A DNA stretch of 64,000 nucleotides from assembly GCF_003390935.1 (NCBI RefSeq), contig NZ_QNQZ01000001.1, positions 868,001 to 932,000 on the forward strand, read 5' to 3'. The stretch is from Lewinella sp. IMCC34191 (GTDB lineage Bacteria; Bacteroidota; Bacteroidia; Chitinophagales; Saprospiraceae). Within the stretch, counting starts at the first letter, position 1; each line of letters opens with the position of its first letter. Made by a program: the position numbers and the translations under genes. Shown here piece by piece: positions 9,212 through 16,074 of the stretch. Under the pieces are notes generated by a model that made no database searches, had not been told where the DNA came from, and was given only the letters and a program-made list of their open reading frames with translations.

Positions 9212-10447
9212 CTATTTACGCCCTTTTTTACGCTTCCGGGTTGCTTGCTCGGCAGCTTCCAAAAGGTCTGCCATGCCCATTTGATCTTCCTGACTCAGCG
9301 TCAGGGTTTCCCGGTAATCGCCCTTATCCACCGGTATGACACGGATGGCGTGGCCGGTATAGTTTTCGATGGCCTGTAACAGCGGTTTTTCGTCGGTGGA
9401 GCAGAAGGAGTAGGCTACCCCTCTCCGTTTACCGCGGCCCGTCCGGCCAACGCGATGCACGTAATTATCCGCCTGCTCGGGCAGGTCGTAATTGACTACG
9501 TGGGTGACGTCCGGTATGTCGATACCGCGCGCGCTGACGTCGGTAGCGATCATAACCCGCTCCTCGTCGGCCCGGAAGTTATTAAGCGCTTTTTCCCGAT
9601 CATCCTGTTCCATATCACCGTGTAGCGTAATCGTGGCGATACCTACCCGTTCCATGGCCTTGGCGATGCGCTCGCAGCGTACCCTGGTGCGGGCAAATAC
9701 CAGCAATTTCGCGTCGGGGTTTTCCTTCACCAGTCGCTCCAGGAAGAATCGCTTGTCATCCATCTCCACGAAGACGACGGAGTGATCGACGTTCTTGCTC
9801 ACCGGATCCTTCGGAGAGATTCGGATGCGGATGGGGTTTTTGACCAGGGAATAGGCCAGTTTCTTGATGCGCTCATCGATGGTGGCCGAGAAGAATAGTG
9901 TCTGGTGCTTCCGCTTCAAATGGCCGATAACACCTCGGATATCCTCGATAAAACCGAGATCGAGCATCAGGTCCGCCTCGTCGAGTACCAACGTATCGAC
10001 ACGCTCCAGCCGCAGCAACTGTCGGCCGAGCAGATCGTACATGCGGCCCGGGGTGGTGATGAGCAGATCGAGTTCTTTGGTCAGGCGGGCGATCTGGGGC
10101 TTGATTTCCACCCCGCCGGTGAGCCCGAGTACCTTGATGCCGGTTCCCTTGGCTAAGGATGTGAATACCTCCGTCAGTTGAAGGGCCAGTTCCCGGGTGG
10201 GTACCATGACCAGGCAGCTGATGCCTGTCTCCCGCCACTGGCTCTCCTTGCGTTCGTGCAATTTCTGCAGGATCGGAATGGCGAAGGCTGCCGTCTTTCC
10301 CGTTCCGGTTTGGGCGATCGCCAGGACATCTTCCCCATCCAGGATCGGCCGGATGGCGCGGTACTGAATATCCGTAGGTCGCTTCCAGCCCTGCTTGCCG
10401 ATGTTGGTCTTTAGTTCCGGCGATAGGGGATAATCGGTAAATTTCAT
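9212..10447 (-). CDS. DEAD-box ATP-dependent RNA helicase
   Basis: 411 residues of the RhlE/CsdA-like superfamily 2 helicases, which remodel RNA using ATP in the cytoplasm. Ordered motifs: Q motif (GWKRPTDIQYRAI), Walker A (AQTGTGKT), PTREL, TPGR, Walker B DEAD (VLDEADLMLD), SAT (FFSATID), and motifs V-VI in ARGIDIPDV and HRVGRTGRG. A basic tail (EQATRKRKKGRK) may bind RNA. The frame is open upstream to 10486, but the ATG at 10447 gives MKFTDYPLSPELK, the expected first residues; the upstream segment holds a copy of the GC-rich element and looks non-coding. The subfamily cannot be fixed by eye. Confidence 0.93.
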   Translation of the reverse strand: MKFTDYPLSPELKTNIGKQGWKRPTDIQYRAIRPILDGEDVLAIAQTGTGKTAAFAIPILQKLHERKESQWRETGISCLVMVPTRELALQLTEVFTSLAKGTGIKVLGLTGGVEIKPQIARLTKELDLLITTPGRMYDLLGRQLLRLERVDTLVLDEADLMLDLGFIEDIRGVIGHLKRKHQTLFFSATIDERIKKLAYSLVKNPIRIRISPKDPVSKNVDHSVVFVEMDDKRFFLERLVKENPDAKLLVFARTRVRCERIAKAMERVGIATITLHGDMEQDDREKALNNFRADEERVMIATDVSARGIDIPDVTHVVNYDLPEQADNYVHRVGRTGRGKRRGVAYSFCSTDEKPLLQAIENYTGHAIRVIPVDKGDYRETLTLSQEDQMGMADLLEAAEQATRKRKKGRK

Positions 10448-10461
10448 AGCGGAAGGGTAGG

Positions 10462-10478
10462 GCGGCGGAGCGCAGGTA
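10462..10478 (-). promoter_or_regulatory. Copy 2 of the TACCTGCGCTCCGCCGC upstream element
   Basis: A perfect 17-base copy on the minus strand, 14 bases before the helicase ATG (10447) and in the gene's orientation. Between it and the ATG lies TACCCTTC, a weak -7-like octamer ending 4 nt before the ATG. Confidence 0.55.
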
Positions 10479-10558
10479 CTGGCCAAACAACGAGCCGGAA
10501 AGCCGTTTGGTTAAACCTCTAGCCCTTTCACGGATTAACTAAAGATCAAAACTACCCC

Positions 10559-11170
10559 ATGGCCCCGGACGATACCGCGCTTATTCTCGTAGACCTGCAA
10601 GTCGATTTCATGCCCACGGGTATGCTGCCCGTACCGGAGGGGGACCAAGTAATCGACCTGGCCAATCGCCTGATGGAAGACTACCAAACGGTCGTAGCTA
10701 CCCAAGACTGGCACCCCGCGAACCACGGATCCTTCGCCGCCAATCACATGTGGCGTAAGCCGGGGCAGGTCATCGATCTGAACGGCTTGCAGCAGGTCCT
10801 TTGGCCCATTCACTGCGTGCAGGATACCTGGGGTTCGGAGTTCGTGGACAATCTCCATACGGATGGTATCGACGAAGTATTTCGCAAGGGTACCGACCCG
10901 GAGATCGATAGCTATTCCGGCTTCTACGATAACGGCCACCGGAAATCCACCGGCCTGGCCGACTGGCTGCGTGGCCGGGGCATGCGCAAACTCCACGTCA
11001 TGGGGCTGGCACTTGACTACTGCGTAAAATATACCGTACTCGATGGTCTGCGGGAGGGCTTTGAAGTAACGCTGCTGCGCGAGGGTACCCGGCCGGTGGA
11101 TTTACAGGCCGGCGACGGGGAAGCGGCGGTGGCGGAGATGGCCGCTGGGGGGGCGGTTATCCAGGTCTAA
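10559..11170 (+). CDS. pncA: Nicotinamidase (bifunctional nicotinamidase/pyrazinamidase)
   Basis: Converts nicotinamide to nicotinate and ammonia for NAD salvage. The 203 residues fit the isochorismatase-like PncA family. The catalytic triad is present: Asp12 (ILVDLQVDF), Lys110 (FRKGTD) and Cys155 (LDYCVKYT). Metal-binding residues are visible in TQDWHPANH (Asp50, His52, His56), with His85 in WPIHCV. The ATG at 10559 gives the normal N-terminus. It is a monocistronic, plus-strand gene divergent from the helicase. Its TAA touches the left edge of the inverted-repeat block at 11171. Confidence 0.95.
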   Translation: MAPDDTALILVDLQVDFMPTGMLPVPEGDQVIDLANRLMEDYQTVVATQDWHPANHGSFAANHMWRKPGQVIDLNGLQQVLWPIHCVQDTWGSEFVDNLHTDGIDEVFRKGTDPEIDSYSGFYDNGHRKSTGLADWLRGRGMRKLHVMGLALDYCVKYTVLDGLREGFEVTLLREGTRPVDLQAGDGEAAVAEMAAGGAVIQV

Positions 11171-11365
11171 GCATCGCATGTGTCAGGTGCGTCAAATTGG
11201 CAGACATCGGATGTGTCAGGTTCAAGGATTTTCAAAAAGCGACGACAATTGCCGAATTCTTCGATTGCGTTAGCTGAATCACGCATAAATCGTCTTGCAA
11301 TTCCTAACTACCACGCCTGACACATCCGATGTCTGCAGTTTCGGCAGAACTGACACATCCGATGT
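11171..11365. repeat. 195-bp block with four 16-bp units in two inverted pairs
   Basis: The unit ACATCGGATGTGTCAG occurs in plus orientation near 11171 (two mismatches) and at 11204, and in minus orientation ending at 11332 and 11365 (both exact). Each holds a dyad ACATC-S-GATGT. Within each pair the spacing is exactly 33 bp. The two 50-bp arms (11171-11220 and 11316-11365) are inverted repeats that match at about 38 of 50 positions, with 21 identical bases at the inner end. The middle 95 bases code for nothing visible. The block fills the gap between pncA and the next gene. It may be an operator array or the two ends of a small non-autonomous element; no target-site duplication was seen. Confidence 0.75.
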
Positions 11366-11406
11366 TTATGCCCGTAGCCGTACTTTCAACCGTGAAACAG
11401 TCGATG

Positions 11407-12612
11407 ATGAAAAAAACCCTTACAACGCTAAGCCTGGCAATGCTCTTTTTGGCCTGCGGATCCGATACGTCGGATGAGTCGCCTACCTCTACCTCGGTAG
11501 AGCAGGCAACCATGCCCGCCCCCAGCTACGAAGCCAATCCACAGCCGGTTGAAAAGCAGGAGGTTGCTACCTTGGAGGTCGGCAGTGCCGCACCGGACTT
11601 CCATCTTCCCGGTGCCGACGGCGAAATGCATGCCCTGGAAGATTACGCGGACGCCAAAGTTATCGTGCTGGCTTTCACGGCCAACCATTGCCCCACCGCC
11701 CAGGCCTACGAACAGCGGCTCATCGACTTTCAAAATGACTATCAGGATAAGGGTGTTCAAGTGGTTGCCATCAGTCCGAACAGTCCATTGGGACTGCTCT
11801 ACGAAGAGCTGGGATACACTGATCTGAACGACGATTACGACAAGCTTGAGGTACGCGCCGATTACGCCGGTTTCAATTTCCCCTATCTATACGACGGTGA
11901 TGACCACGCGGTGTCCCTGAAGTACGGCCCGGTAGCCACTCCCCATGTTTTCATCCTGGACGAAGATCGGATCCTGCGCTACACGGGACGCATGGACGAA
12001 AGCGAACGGCCCGGCACCGCCAACGCCGAAGATCTACGGGCCGCTACGGATGCCCTGCTGGCCGGCGAAGAAATAGCGGAGCCCAAGACGCCGACCTTCG
12101 GCTGTTCGACCAAGTGGGCCTGGAAAACGGAGTACAACGAGCAATCAGAAGAAAAATGGCAGGCCCGGCCCGTCACCCTTGAAAAGGCGGATCAAAAGAA
12201 AGTTAGCGAACTGGTGGCCAACGAGAATAATGACAAGCTTCGGCTCATCAACGTCTGGGCCACCTGGTGCGGACCGTGCGTGATGGAGTACCCCGAGTTC
12301 ATCAAATTGCAGCGGATGTACGGTGCCCGCGATTTCGAATTCGTCTCCATTTCGGCCGACAAGCCGGATAAAGAAGACCGCGCCCTGGCGTTCCTGGAGA
12401 AGGTCCATTCCGGAGTCGATAATTACCTCTACACCGGCGAAAACATCTATGGTCTGGTCGAAGCGCTCGACCCCTCCTGGAACGGAGCGCTACCGTACAC
12501 CATCCTGGTAGAACCCGGTGGAAAGGTGGTCTACAGCCACCAGGCCGAGGTTGATTTCCTGGAACTGAAACGCGCCATCGTCGAGCACGAAATGATGGGG
12601 CGGGTCTACTAG
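11407..12612 (+). CDS. Lipoprotein with two thioredoxin-fold domains (redoxin + TlpA-like)
   Basis: 401 residues. The lipobox LFLAC puts the acylated Cys at residue 17, followed by acidic residues. Domain 1 (about 60-230) is a redoxin of the AhpC/TSA type with a single Cys in FTANHCPTAQAYE rather than CxxC. Domain 2 (about 265-400) is TlpA/ResA-like with VWATWCGPCVMEYP (CGPC). A role in extracytoplasmic thiol-disulfide exchange is inferred. The frame runs open to 11329, but the region upstream is the repeat block; ATG 11407 (or 11404) starts a proper signal peptide. A TACTTTCA box at 11381 could be its -7 element, placing the promoter right beside the repeated dyads. Confidence 0.82.
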   Translation: MKKTLTTLSLAMLFLACGSDTSDESPTSTSVEQATMPAPSYEANPQPVEKQEVATLEVGSAAPDFHLPGADGEMHALEDYADAKVIVLAFTANHCPTAQAYEQRLIDFQNDYQDKGVQVVAISPNSPLGLLYEELGYTDLNDDYDKLEVRADYAGFNFPYLYDGDDHAVSLKYGPVATPHVFILDEDRILRYTGRMDESERPGTANAEDLRAATDALLAGEEIAEPKTPTFGCSTKWAWKTEYNEQSEEKWQARPVTLEKADQKKVSELVANENNDKLRLINVWATWCGPCVMEYPEFIKLQRMYGARDFEFVSISADKPDKEDRALAFLEKVHSGVDNYLYTGENIYGLVEALDPSWNGALPYTILVEPGGKVVYSHQAEVDFLELKRAIVEHEMMGRVY

Positions 12613-12636
12613 GTAGGCTCGGTAAATCGGAATGCG

Positions 12637-12644
12637 TACCTTTG
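12637..12644 (+). promoter_or_regulatory. rimO -7 box
   Basis: TACCTTTG, a perfect TAnnTTTG match followed by CGGCTCC, 20 bases before the rimO ATG at 12665. No TTG is evident 19-21 bases upstream. It lies only 24 bases after the preceding stop codon, so rimO has its own promoter. Confidence 0.55.
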
Positions 12645-12664
12645 CGGCTCCTAACCGGAACCGT

Positions 12665-13978
12665 ATGAAAACCAGAACGCTACGCCCCGACAAAGTCAAC
12701 GTCATCACGCTGGGATGCTCCAAGAATCTCGTTGATTCGGAGAACATCATCACCCAGCTCCAGGCGAATGACTACGACGTCCGCCACGACAGCAATGAGG
12801 AGGCCAACGTCGTCATCGTCAACACCTGTGGCTTTATCGATCTGGCCAAGGAGGACAGCATTAATACGATCCTGGACTATGCCGACCGGAAGTCCCGCGG
12901 GGAGATCGAACGGCTGTACGTCACCGGATGCCTGAGTCAGCGCTACAAGGACAACCTGGAGGATGAGATTCCCGAAGTCGATGATTTTTTCGGCACCATG
13001 GAATTGCCGGGGCTACTCAGTCGCTTTGAGGCGGACTACAAGCACGACCTGATCGGGGAGCGCTTCATCACCACTCCTGAGCACTACGCCTATCTGAAAA
13101 TTAGCGAAGGCTGCAATCGTACCTGTTCCTTCTGCGCCATTCCCCTGATGCGGGGTGATCACGTCAGCCGCCCGATGGAAGAGTTGGTGCGTCAGGCTAA
13201 AAACTTCGCTCGAAACGGCGTAAAGGAACTGATGCTCATCGCCCAGGAGCTCACCTACTACGGTCTCGATCTCTATAAGAAACGCATGCTGCCCGAATTG
13301 CTCGAGGCGCTCGCCGCCGTCGAAGGCATTCAATGGATCCGGCTGCATTACGCTTATCCATCCAAGTTCCCCCGCGATGTATTTGAGGTGATGCGCGACC
13401 AGCCAAAGGTCTGCAACTACCTGGATATTCCGCTGCAGCACGGTTCGGATGCGGTCCTGGAGCGTATGCGGCGTCAGATCACCCGTCGGGAAACGACCGA
13501 CCTGATCAATTATGCCCGTACCGTCGTCCCCGACATCGCCATCCGAACCACCTTTCTGGTGGGCTACCCGGGAGAAACGGAGGCCGAATTTGAGGAGATG
13601 TGCGATTTCGTTCGCGAAATGCGCTTCGAACGGCTGGGGGTATTCCAGTATTCCCACGAGGAAGATACGCGGGCCCACGAGGTCGAAGACGACGTGCCGG
13701 CCGAAGTAAAGGCGGAGCGGGCGGGACGCCTGATGGAGATCCAGCGAACCATCAGCCTCGAACTCAACCAGCAGCGGATTGGAAAGGAGGTCAAGGTCTT
13801 GATCGACCGCAAGGACGGTGATCACTACGTTGGTCGCACGGAATACGATAGCCCGGACGTCGATAACGAGGTACACCTGGACGCCAGTGCGGCGTACCTC
13901 CGCACCGGCGATATGGTGACCGCAAGGGTAAAGGATGCTACCGAATATGATTTAATCGCCGAACTGGTTGCGGGCTAA
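12665..13978 (+). CDS. rimO: Ribosomal protein S12 methylthiotransferase
   Basis: A radical-SAM enzyme that adds a methylthio group to the conserved Asp of ribosomal protein uS12. 437 residues. The N-terminal UPF0004 domain has Cys18 (TLGCSKNLVDSE), Cys55 (VNTCGF) and Cys89 (VTGCLSQRY) for the auxiliary cluster. The radical-SAM motif is Cys150-x3-Cys154-x2-Cys157 (CNRTCSFCAIPLMRG). A C-terminal TRAM domain is at about 370-437. CSKNLVDSE separates RimO from MiaB. An in-frame upstream ATG at 12632 precedes the -7 box, so ATG 12665 is preferred. The tRNA-Leu promoter overlaps its last codons. Confidence 0.95.
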   Translation: MKTRTLRPDKVNVITLGCSKNLVDSENIITQLQANDYDVRHDSNEEANVVIVNTCGFIDLAKEDSINTILDYADRKSRGEIERLYVTGCLSQRYKDNLEDEIPEVDDFFGTMELPGLLSRFEADYKHDLIGERFITTPEHYAYLKISEGCNRTCSFCAIPLMRGDHVSRPMEELVRQAKNFARNGVKELMLIAQELTYYGLDLYKKRMLPELLEALAAVEGIQWIRLHYAYPSKFPRDVFEVMRDQPKVCNYLDIPLQHGSDAVLERMRRQITRRETTDLINYARTVVPDIAIRTTFLVGYPGETEAEFEEMCDFVREMRFERLGVFQYSHEEDTRAHEVEDDVPAEVKAERAGRLMEIQRTISLELNQQRIGKEVKVLIDRKDGDHYVGRTEYDSPDVDNEVHLDASAAYLRTGDMVTARVKDATEYDLIAELVAG

Positions 13979-13998
13979 GCAAGCGTCTATTACTTTTG
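13968..13998 (+). promoter_or_regulatory. Promoter of tRNA-Leu(CAA)
   Basis: TTG (13968-13970), 20 bases, then TACTTTTG (13991-13998): an exact match to the Bacteroidota consensus in both boxes and spacing. It begins inside the end of rimO and lies 30 bases before the mature tRNA 5' end. Confidence 0.7.
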
Positions 13999-14028
13999 CC
14001 CTCGCTCCGGGAACGACCGGACGTATCG

Positions 14029-14110
14029 GCCGCTATGGCGGAATTGGTAGACGCGCTGGATTCAAAATCCAGTTCCTTCGGGAGTGTGGGTTCGATTCCC
14101 ACTGGCGGTA
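14029..14110 (+). tRNA. tRNA-Leu (anticodon CAA)
   Basis: An 82-nt class II tRNA reading UUG codons. Acceptor GCCGCTA pairs with TGGCGGT (two G-U type pairs), the D loop has GGTAGA, and the anticodon stem CTGGA/TCCAG holds the loop TTCAAAA with CAA at positions 34-36. A long variable arm TTCCTTCGGGAG marks Leu, the T arm is GTGGG-TTCGATT-CCCAC, and the discriminator base is A. CCA is not encoded. Confidence 0.95.
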
Positions 14111-14140
14111 CGAATCGGGTAAAAAAAGTTTGCCCGACTG

Positions 14141-14170
14141 TTGCAAATAAAGATTGGCCGTATATCTTTG
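14141..14170 (+). promoter_or_regulatory. Promoter of tRNA-Leu(CAG)
   Basis: TTG (14141-14143), 19 bases, then TATCTTTG (14163-14170): a perfect consensus promoter. The second tRNA-Leu therefore has its own start and need not depend on read-through from the first. Confidence 0.7.
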
Positions 14171-14197
14171 CGGCCCCTTACCGGGGTAACCCTTCAA

Positions 14198-14281
14198 GCC
14201 GGAGTGGTGAAACTGGTAGACACGCACGTTTCAGAGGCGTGTGCTTTTGCGAGCGTGGGGGTTCGACTCCCCCCTCCGGCA
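14198..14281 (+). tRNA. tRNA-Leu (anticodon CAG)
   Basis: An 84-nt class II tRNA reading CUG codons. Acceptor GCCGGAG pairs with CTCCGGC; the D arm is GTG-AAACTGGTAGA-CAC; the anticodon stem CACGT/GCGTG holds the loop TTCAGAG with CAG at 34-36. It has a long variable arm, T arm GGGGG-TTCGACT-CCCCC, and discriminator A. CCA is not encoded. A strong terminator follows 24 bases later. Confidence 0.96.
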
Positions 14282-14304
14282 CAGAACTTCCTAAGTTCTA
14301 CCTT

Positions 14305-14338
14305 AGCCTCGACCCCTCACCGGGTCGGGGCTTTTTTT
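14305..14338 (+). terminator. Rho-independent terminator after the tRNA-Leu pair
   Basis: AGCC-T-CGACCC and GGGTCG-G-GGCT form a GC-rich stem around the loop CTCACC, followed directly by a run of seven T. It separates the tRNA genes from the convergent HU/SPOR gene. Confidence 0.85.
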
Positions 14339-14344
14339 ATGTAG

Positions 14345-15349
14345 CTATTCCGGGCGGCGGTCTTCCCCGTTGACGCGCATCACGAAGGCGTCCTTCGTAT
14401 ACCGGGCCCGGATCTCCCGCAGTACCTGGCGCAGCCGACCTTCATCGCGGTAACTTACTTCAATACCCAATCGGGTATTGCGGCCTACCGTCTCCGTGAA
14501 AGGGGTATACCCCGCTTCGCTCAGGCGACGGACCTGTTTATCGACGTTGCGCTGCCGGGCGTAGAGTCCGATGGCAATAATTGCGGTGTTTTCCGCGGCG
14601 GCAGTAGCCGTATTATCGCTAGGGCTGGATGATTGTCCGTCGTTGCCCCCCAGCGTCGGAGGCGCTTCCGGCTGAACCTGATTCGCGTCGATGGTGGGGC
14701 TTTGCTCTTCACCCCCCGCAGGAGTGACGCCTCTTTCTCGTACCGGTGGCGGCGAATCCTCCCCTCCGCTAAACTGCTCACCCAGTGCCCCGCCTAAGCG
14801 GAAAAGTAGGTACAGGACCAGCAAAAGGCCGACCAAGCCTGCGGCGTACCACAGTACCCCACCGTAGCGGTGCTGCCAGATGCCCTGCGCCGCCGGTACG
14901 ACTTCTTGCCGCGGAGCCGCATCCGGAATGGGGGCGGGCGTCTTGTTCTTTTCCTTTCGAACGATCGGTTTGACGTCGATGGTCGGGAGCCCGAAGGAAG
15001 CTTTGCTGAAGTTACCTGCCCCGGCGTTAAAACGAACGTCGCCGGATTCGTGCTTATACAACTTGCCGATGCCGTCGAGGAGGACCGTGCGCCCGGCGTC
15101 CAGGCTGTCCCGGGTCTGGCGCACGAAAGCATCGGCATCGTCGGGTCCTATTTCCCGCCGTAGCCGGCCGTCATCAACCACTAAATTGGCATTGAAGGCC
15201 ACCCGCGCGCAGGGGGCCGCGGCTTTTCCCTCCATGAGGCTAACCATGGCGGGCTTTTCAACAACGAGTAAGGTCCCGATACCGGGCAAGCAAACCCTGC
15301 CTTCCTCCATAAGAAGGGAACGCAGAGATGTGGTCACGGCTGAGTGCAT
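14345..15349 (-). CDS. HU-CCDC81/SPOR domain membrane protein
   Basis: 334 residues with the Bacteroidota architecture HU-CCDC81 repeat, one membrane helix, SPOR. Residues 1-125 carry two HU-like segments (LLMEEGRVCLPGIGTLLVVEKPA and LDGIGKLYKHESGDVRFNAG). The helix spans about 163-187. Then comes a Pro/Glu/Ser/Thr-rich periplasmic linker, and a SPOR fold at about 255-330 that should bind denuded peptidoglycan. The protein may link a cytosolic DNA- or protein-binding domain to the cell wall at the septum; this is inference. The first helix matches the family, so the ATG at 15349 is kept, although the -7 box TAACTTTG ends just 4 nt before it, predicting a leaderless mRNA. Confidence 0.85.
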   Translation of the reverse strand: MHSAVTTSLRSLLMEEGRVCLPGIGTLLVVEKPAMVSLMEGKAAAPCARVAFNANLVVDDGRLRREIGPDDADAFVRQTRDSLDAGRTVLLDGIGKLYKHESGDVRFNAGAGNFSKASFGLPTIDVKPIVRKEKNKTPAPIPDAAPRQEVVPAAQGIWQHRYGGVLWYAAGLVGLLLVLYLLFRLGGALGEQFSGGEDSPPPVRERGVTPAGGEEQSPTIDANQVQPEAPPTLGGNDGQSSSPSDNTATAAAENTAIIAIGLYARQRNVDKQVRRLSEAGYTPFTETVGRNTRLGIEVSYRDEGRLRQVLREIRARYTKDAFVMRVNGEDRRPE

Positions 15350-15353
15350 GACG

Positions 15354-15361
15354 CAAAGTTA
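15354..15361 (-). promoter_or_regulatory. -7 box of the HU/SPOR gene (leaderless geometry)
   Basis: The minus-strand octamer is TAACTTTG, a perfect TAnnTTTG, with four bases between it and the ATG at 15349. It lies in the 26-base gap after yqgE, so this gene can be transcribed separately from yqgE. Confidence 0.6.
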
Positions 15362-15375
15362 GGCGATTACGGCTA

Positions 15376-15930
15376 CTAATTATAGCTGGGCTCCTCCCGC
15401 ATGCCGGCAATGACACTGAAGGTGTTCCCTTTATTGTGCATCACCTGCGACCAGAGCTTCTCGGGCTGGCTCTTGAACAGGTAGTTGGGGTACATTGTCG
15501 CCGTGACCCAGCTTCCCCCTTCGAGTTCCTCCTGCAGTTGCCGTTCCGACCACCCACTGTAGCCGACGAAGAACCGGATATCCTGCGGCGTGATCAGTTG
15601 CTGATCGATCAGGATCTTGAGCTTTTCGTAATCGCCACCCCAGAATATACCTTTAACAACCTCGTCACTGCCCTCGAGAATGTCTCCTTTGTTATGCAAG
15701 TAGTGCACCGTATCGGTACCCACCGGTCCGCCGAAGTATACCGGGGCGTCGAAATCAGGGAAATCCTTGACCAATTCGTCTACCCGCATATTCACCTTGT
15801 GGTTGATGATGAAGCCCAGGCTTCCCTCCTCATTGTGTTCCACCAGTAAGATCGTACTGCGCTTGAAGTTCTGATCCAGCATAAACGGCTCGGCTAGAAG
15901 GATGGTACCGTTGCGAATTTCATCGGACAT
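15376..15930 (-). CDS. YqgE/AlgH family protein (DUF179)
   Basis: 184 residues, the usual size. The family signature is clear: GTILLAEPFMLDQNFKRSTILLVEHNEEGSLGF is the N-terminal stretch, then VYFGGPV, and GYSGWSERQLQEELEGGSW near residue 135. Members are small cytoplasmic proteins of uncertain biochemical role, named after AlgH, which affects alginate regulation in Pseudomonas. It lies upstream of and codirectional with the HU/SPOR gene and divergent from the CcsA-like gene. Confidence 0.92.
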   Translation of the reverse strand: MSDEIRNGTILLAEPFMLDQNFKRSTILLVEHNEEGSLGFIINHKVNMRVDELVKDFPDFDAPVYFGGPVGTDTVHYLHNKGDILEGSDEVVKGIFWGGDYEKLKILIDQQLITPQDIRFFVGYSGWSERQLQEELEGGSWVTATMYPNYLFKSQPEKLWSQVMHNKGNTFSVIAGMREEPSYN

Positions 15931-16062
15931 GCCGCGGGGGTTTACTGACCATAAAGTGCTTGCGGGCGGTCCTGGTTGAGTATTTTACTACGTCCCCACC
16001 ATTTTGTCGTCAAAATCACCCCCGGGTCAGCCGACCAACGTACCGGGCACTCCTTCGATTCC

Positions 16063-16070
16063 TACCTTTG
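16063..16070 (+). promoter_or_regulatory. -7 box of the CcsA-like gene (leaderless geometry)
   Basis: TACCTTTG, perfect consensus, separated by CCGT from the ATG at 16075. Transcription would start at or next to the first codon. Confidence 0.6.
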
Positions 16071-16074
16071 CCGT

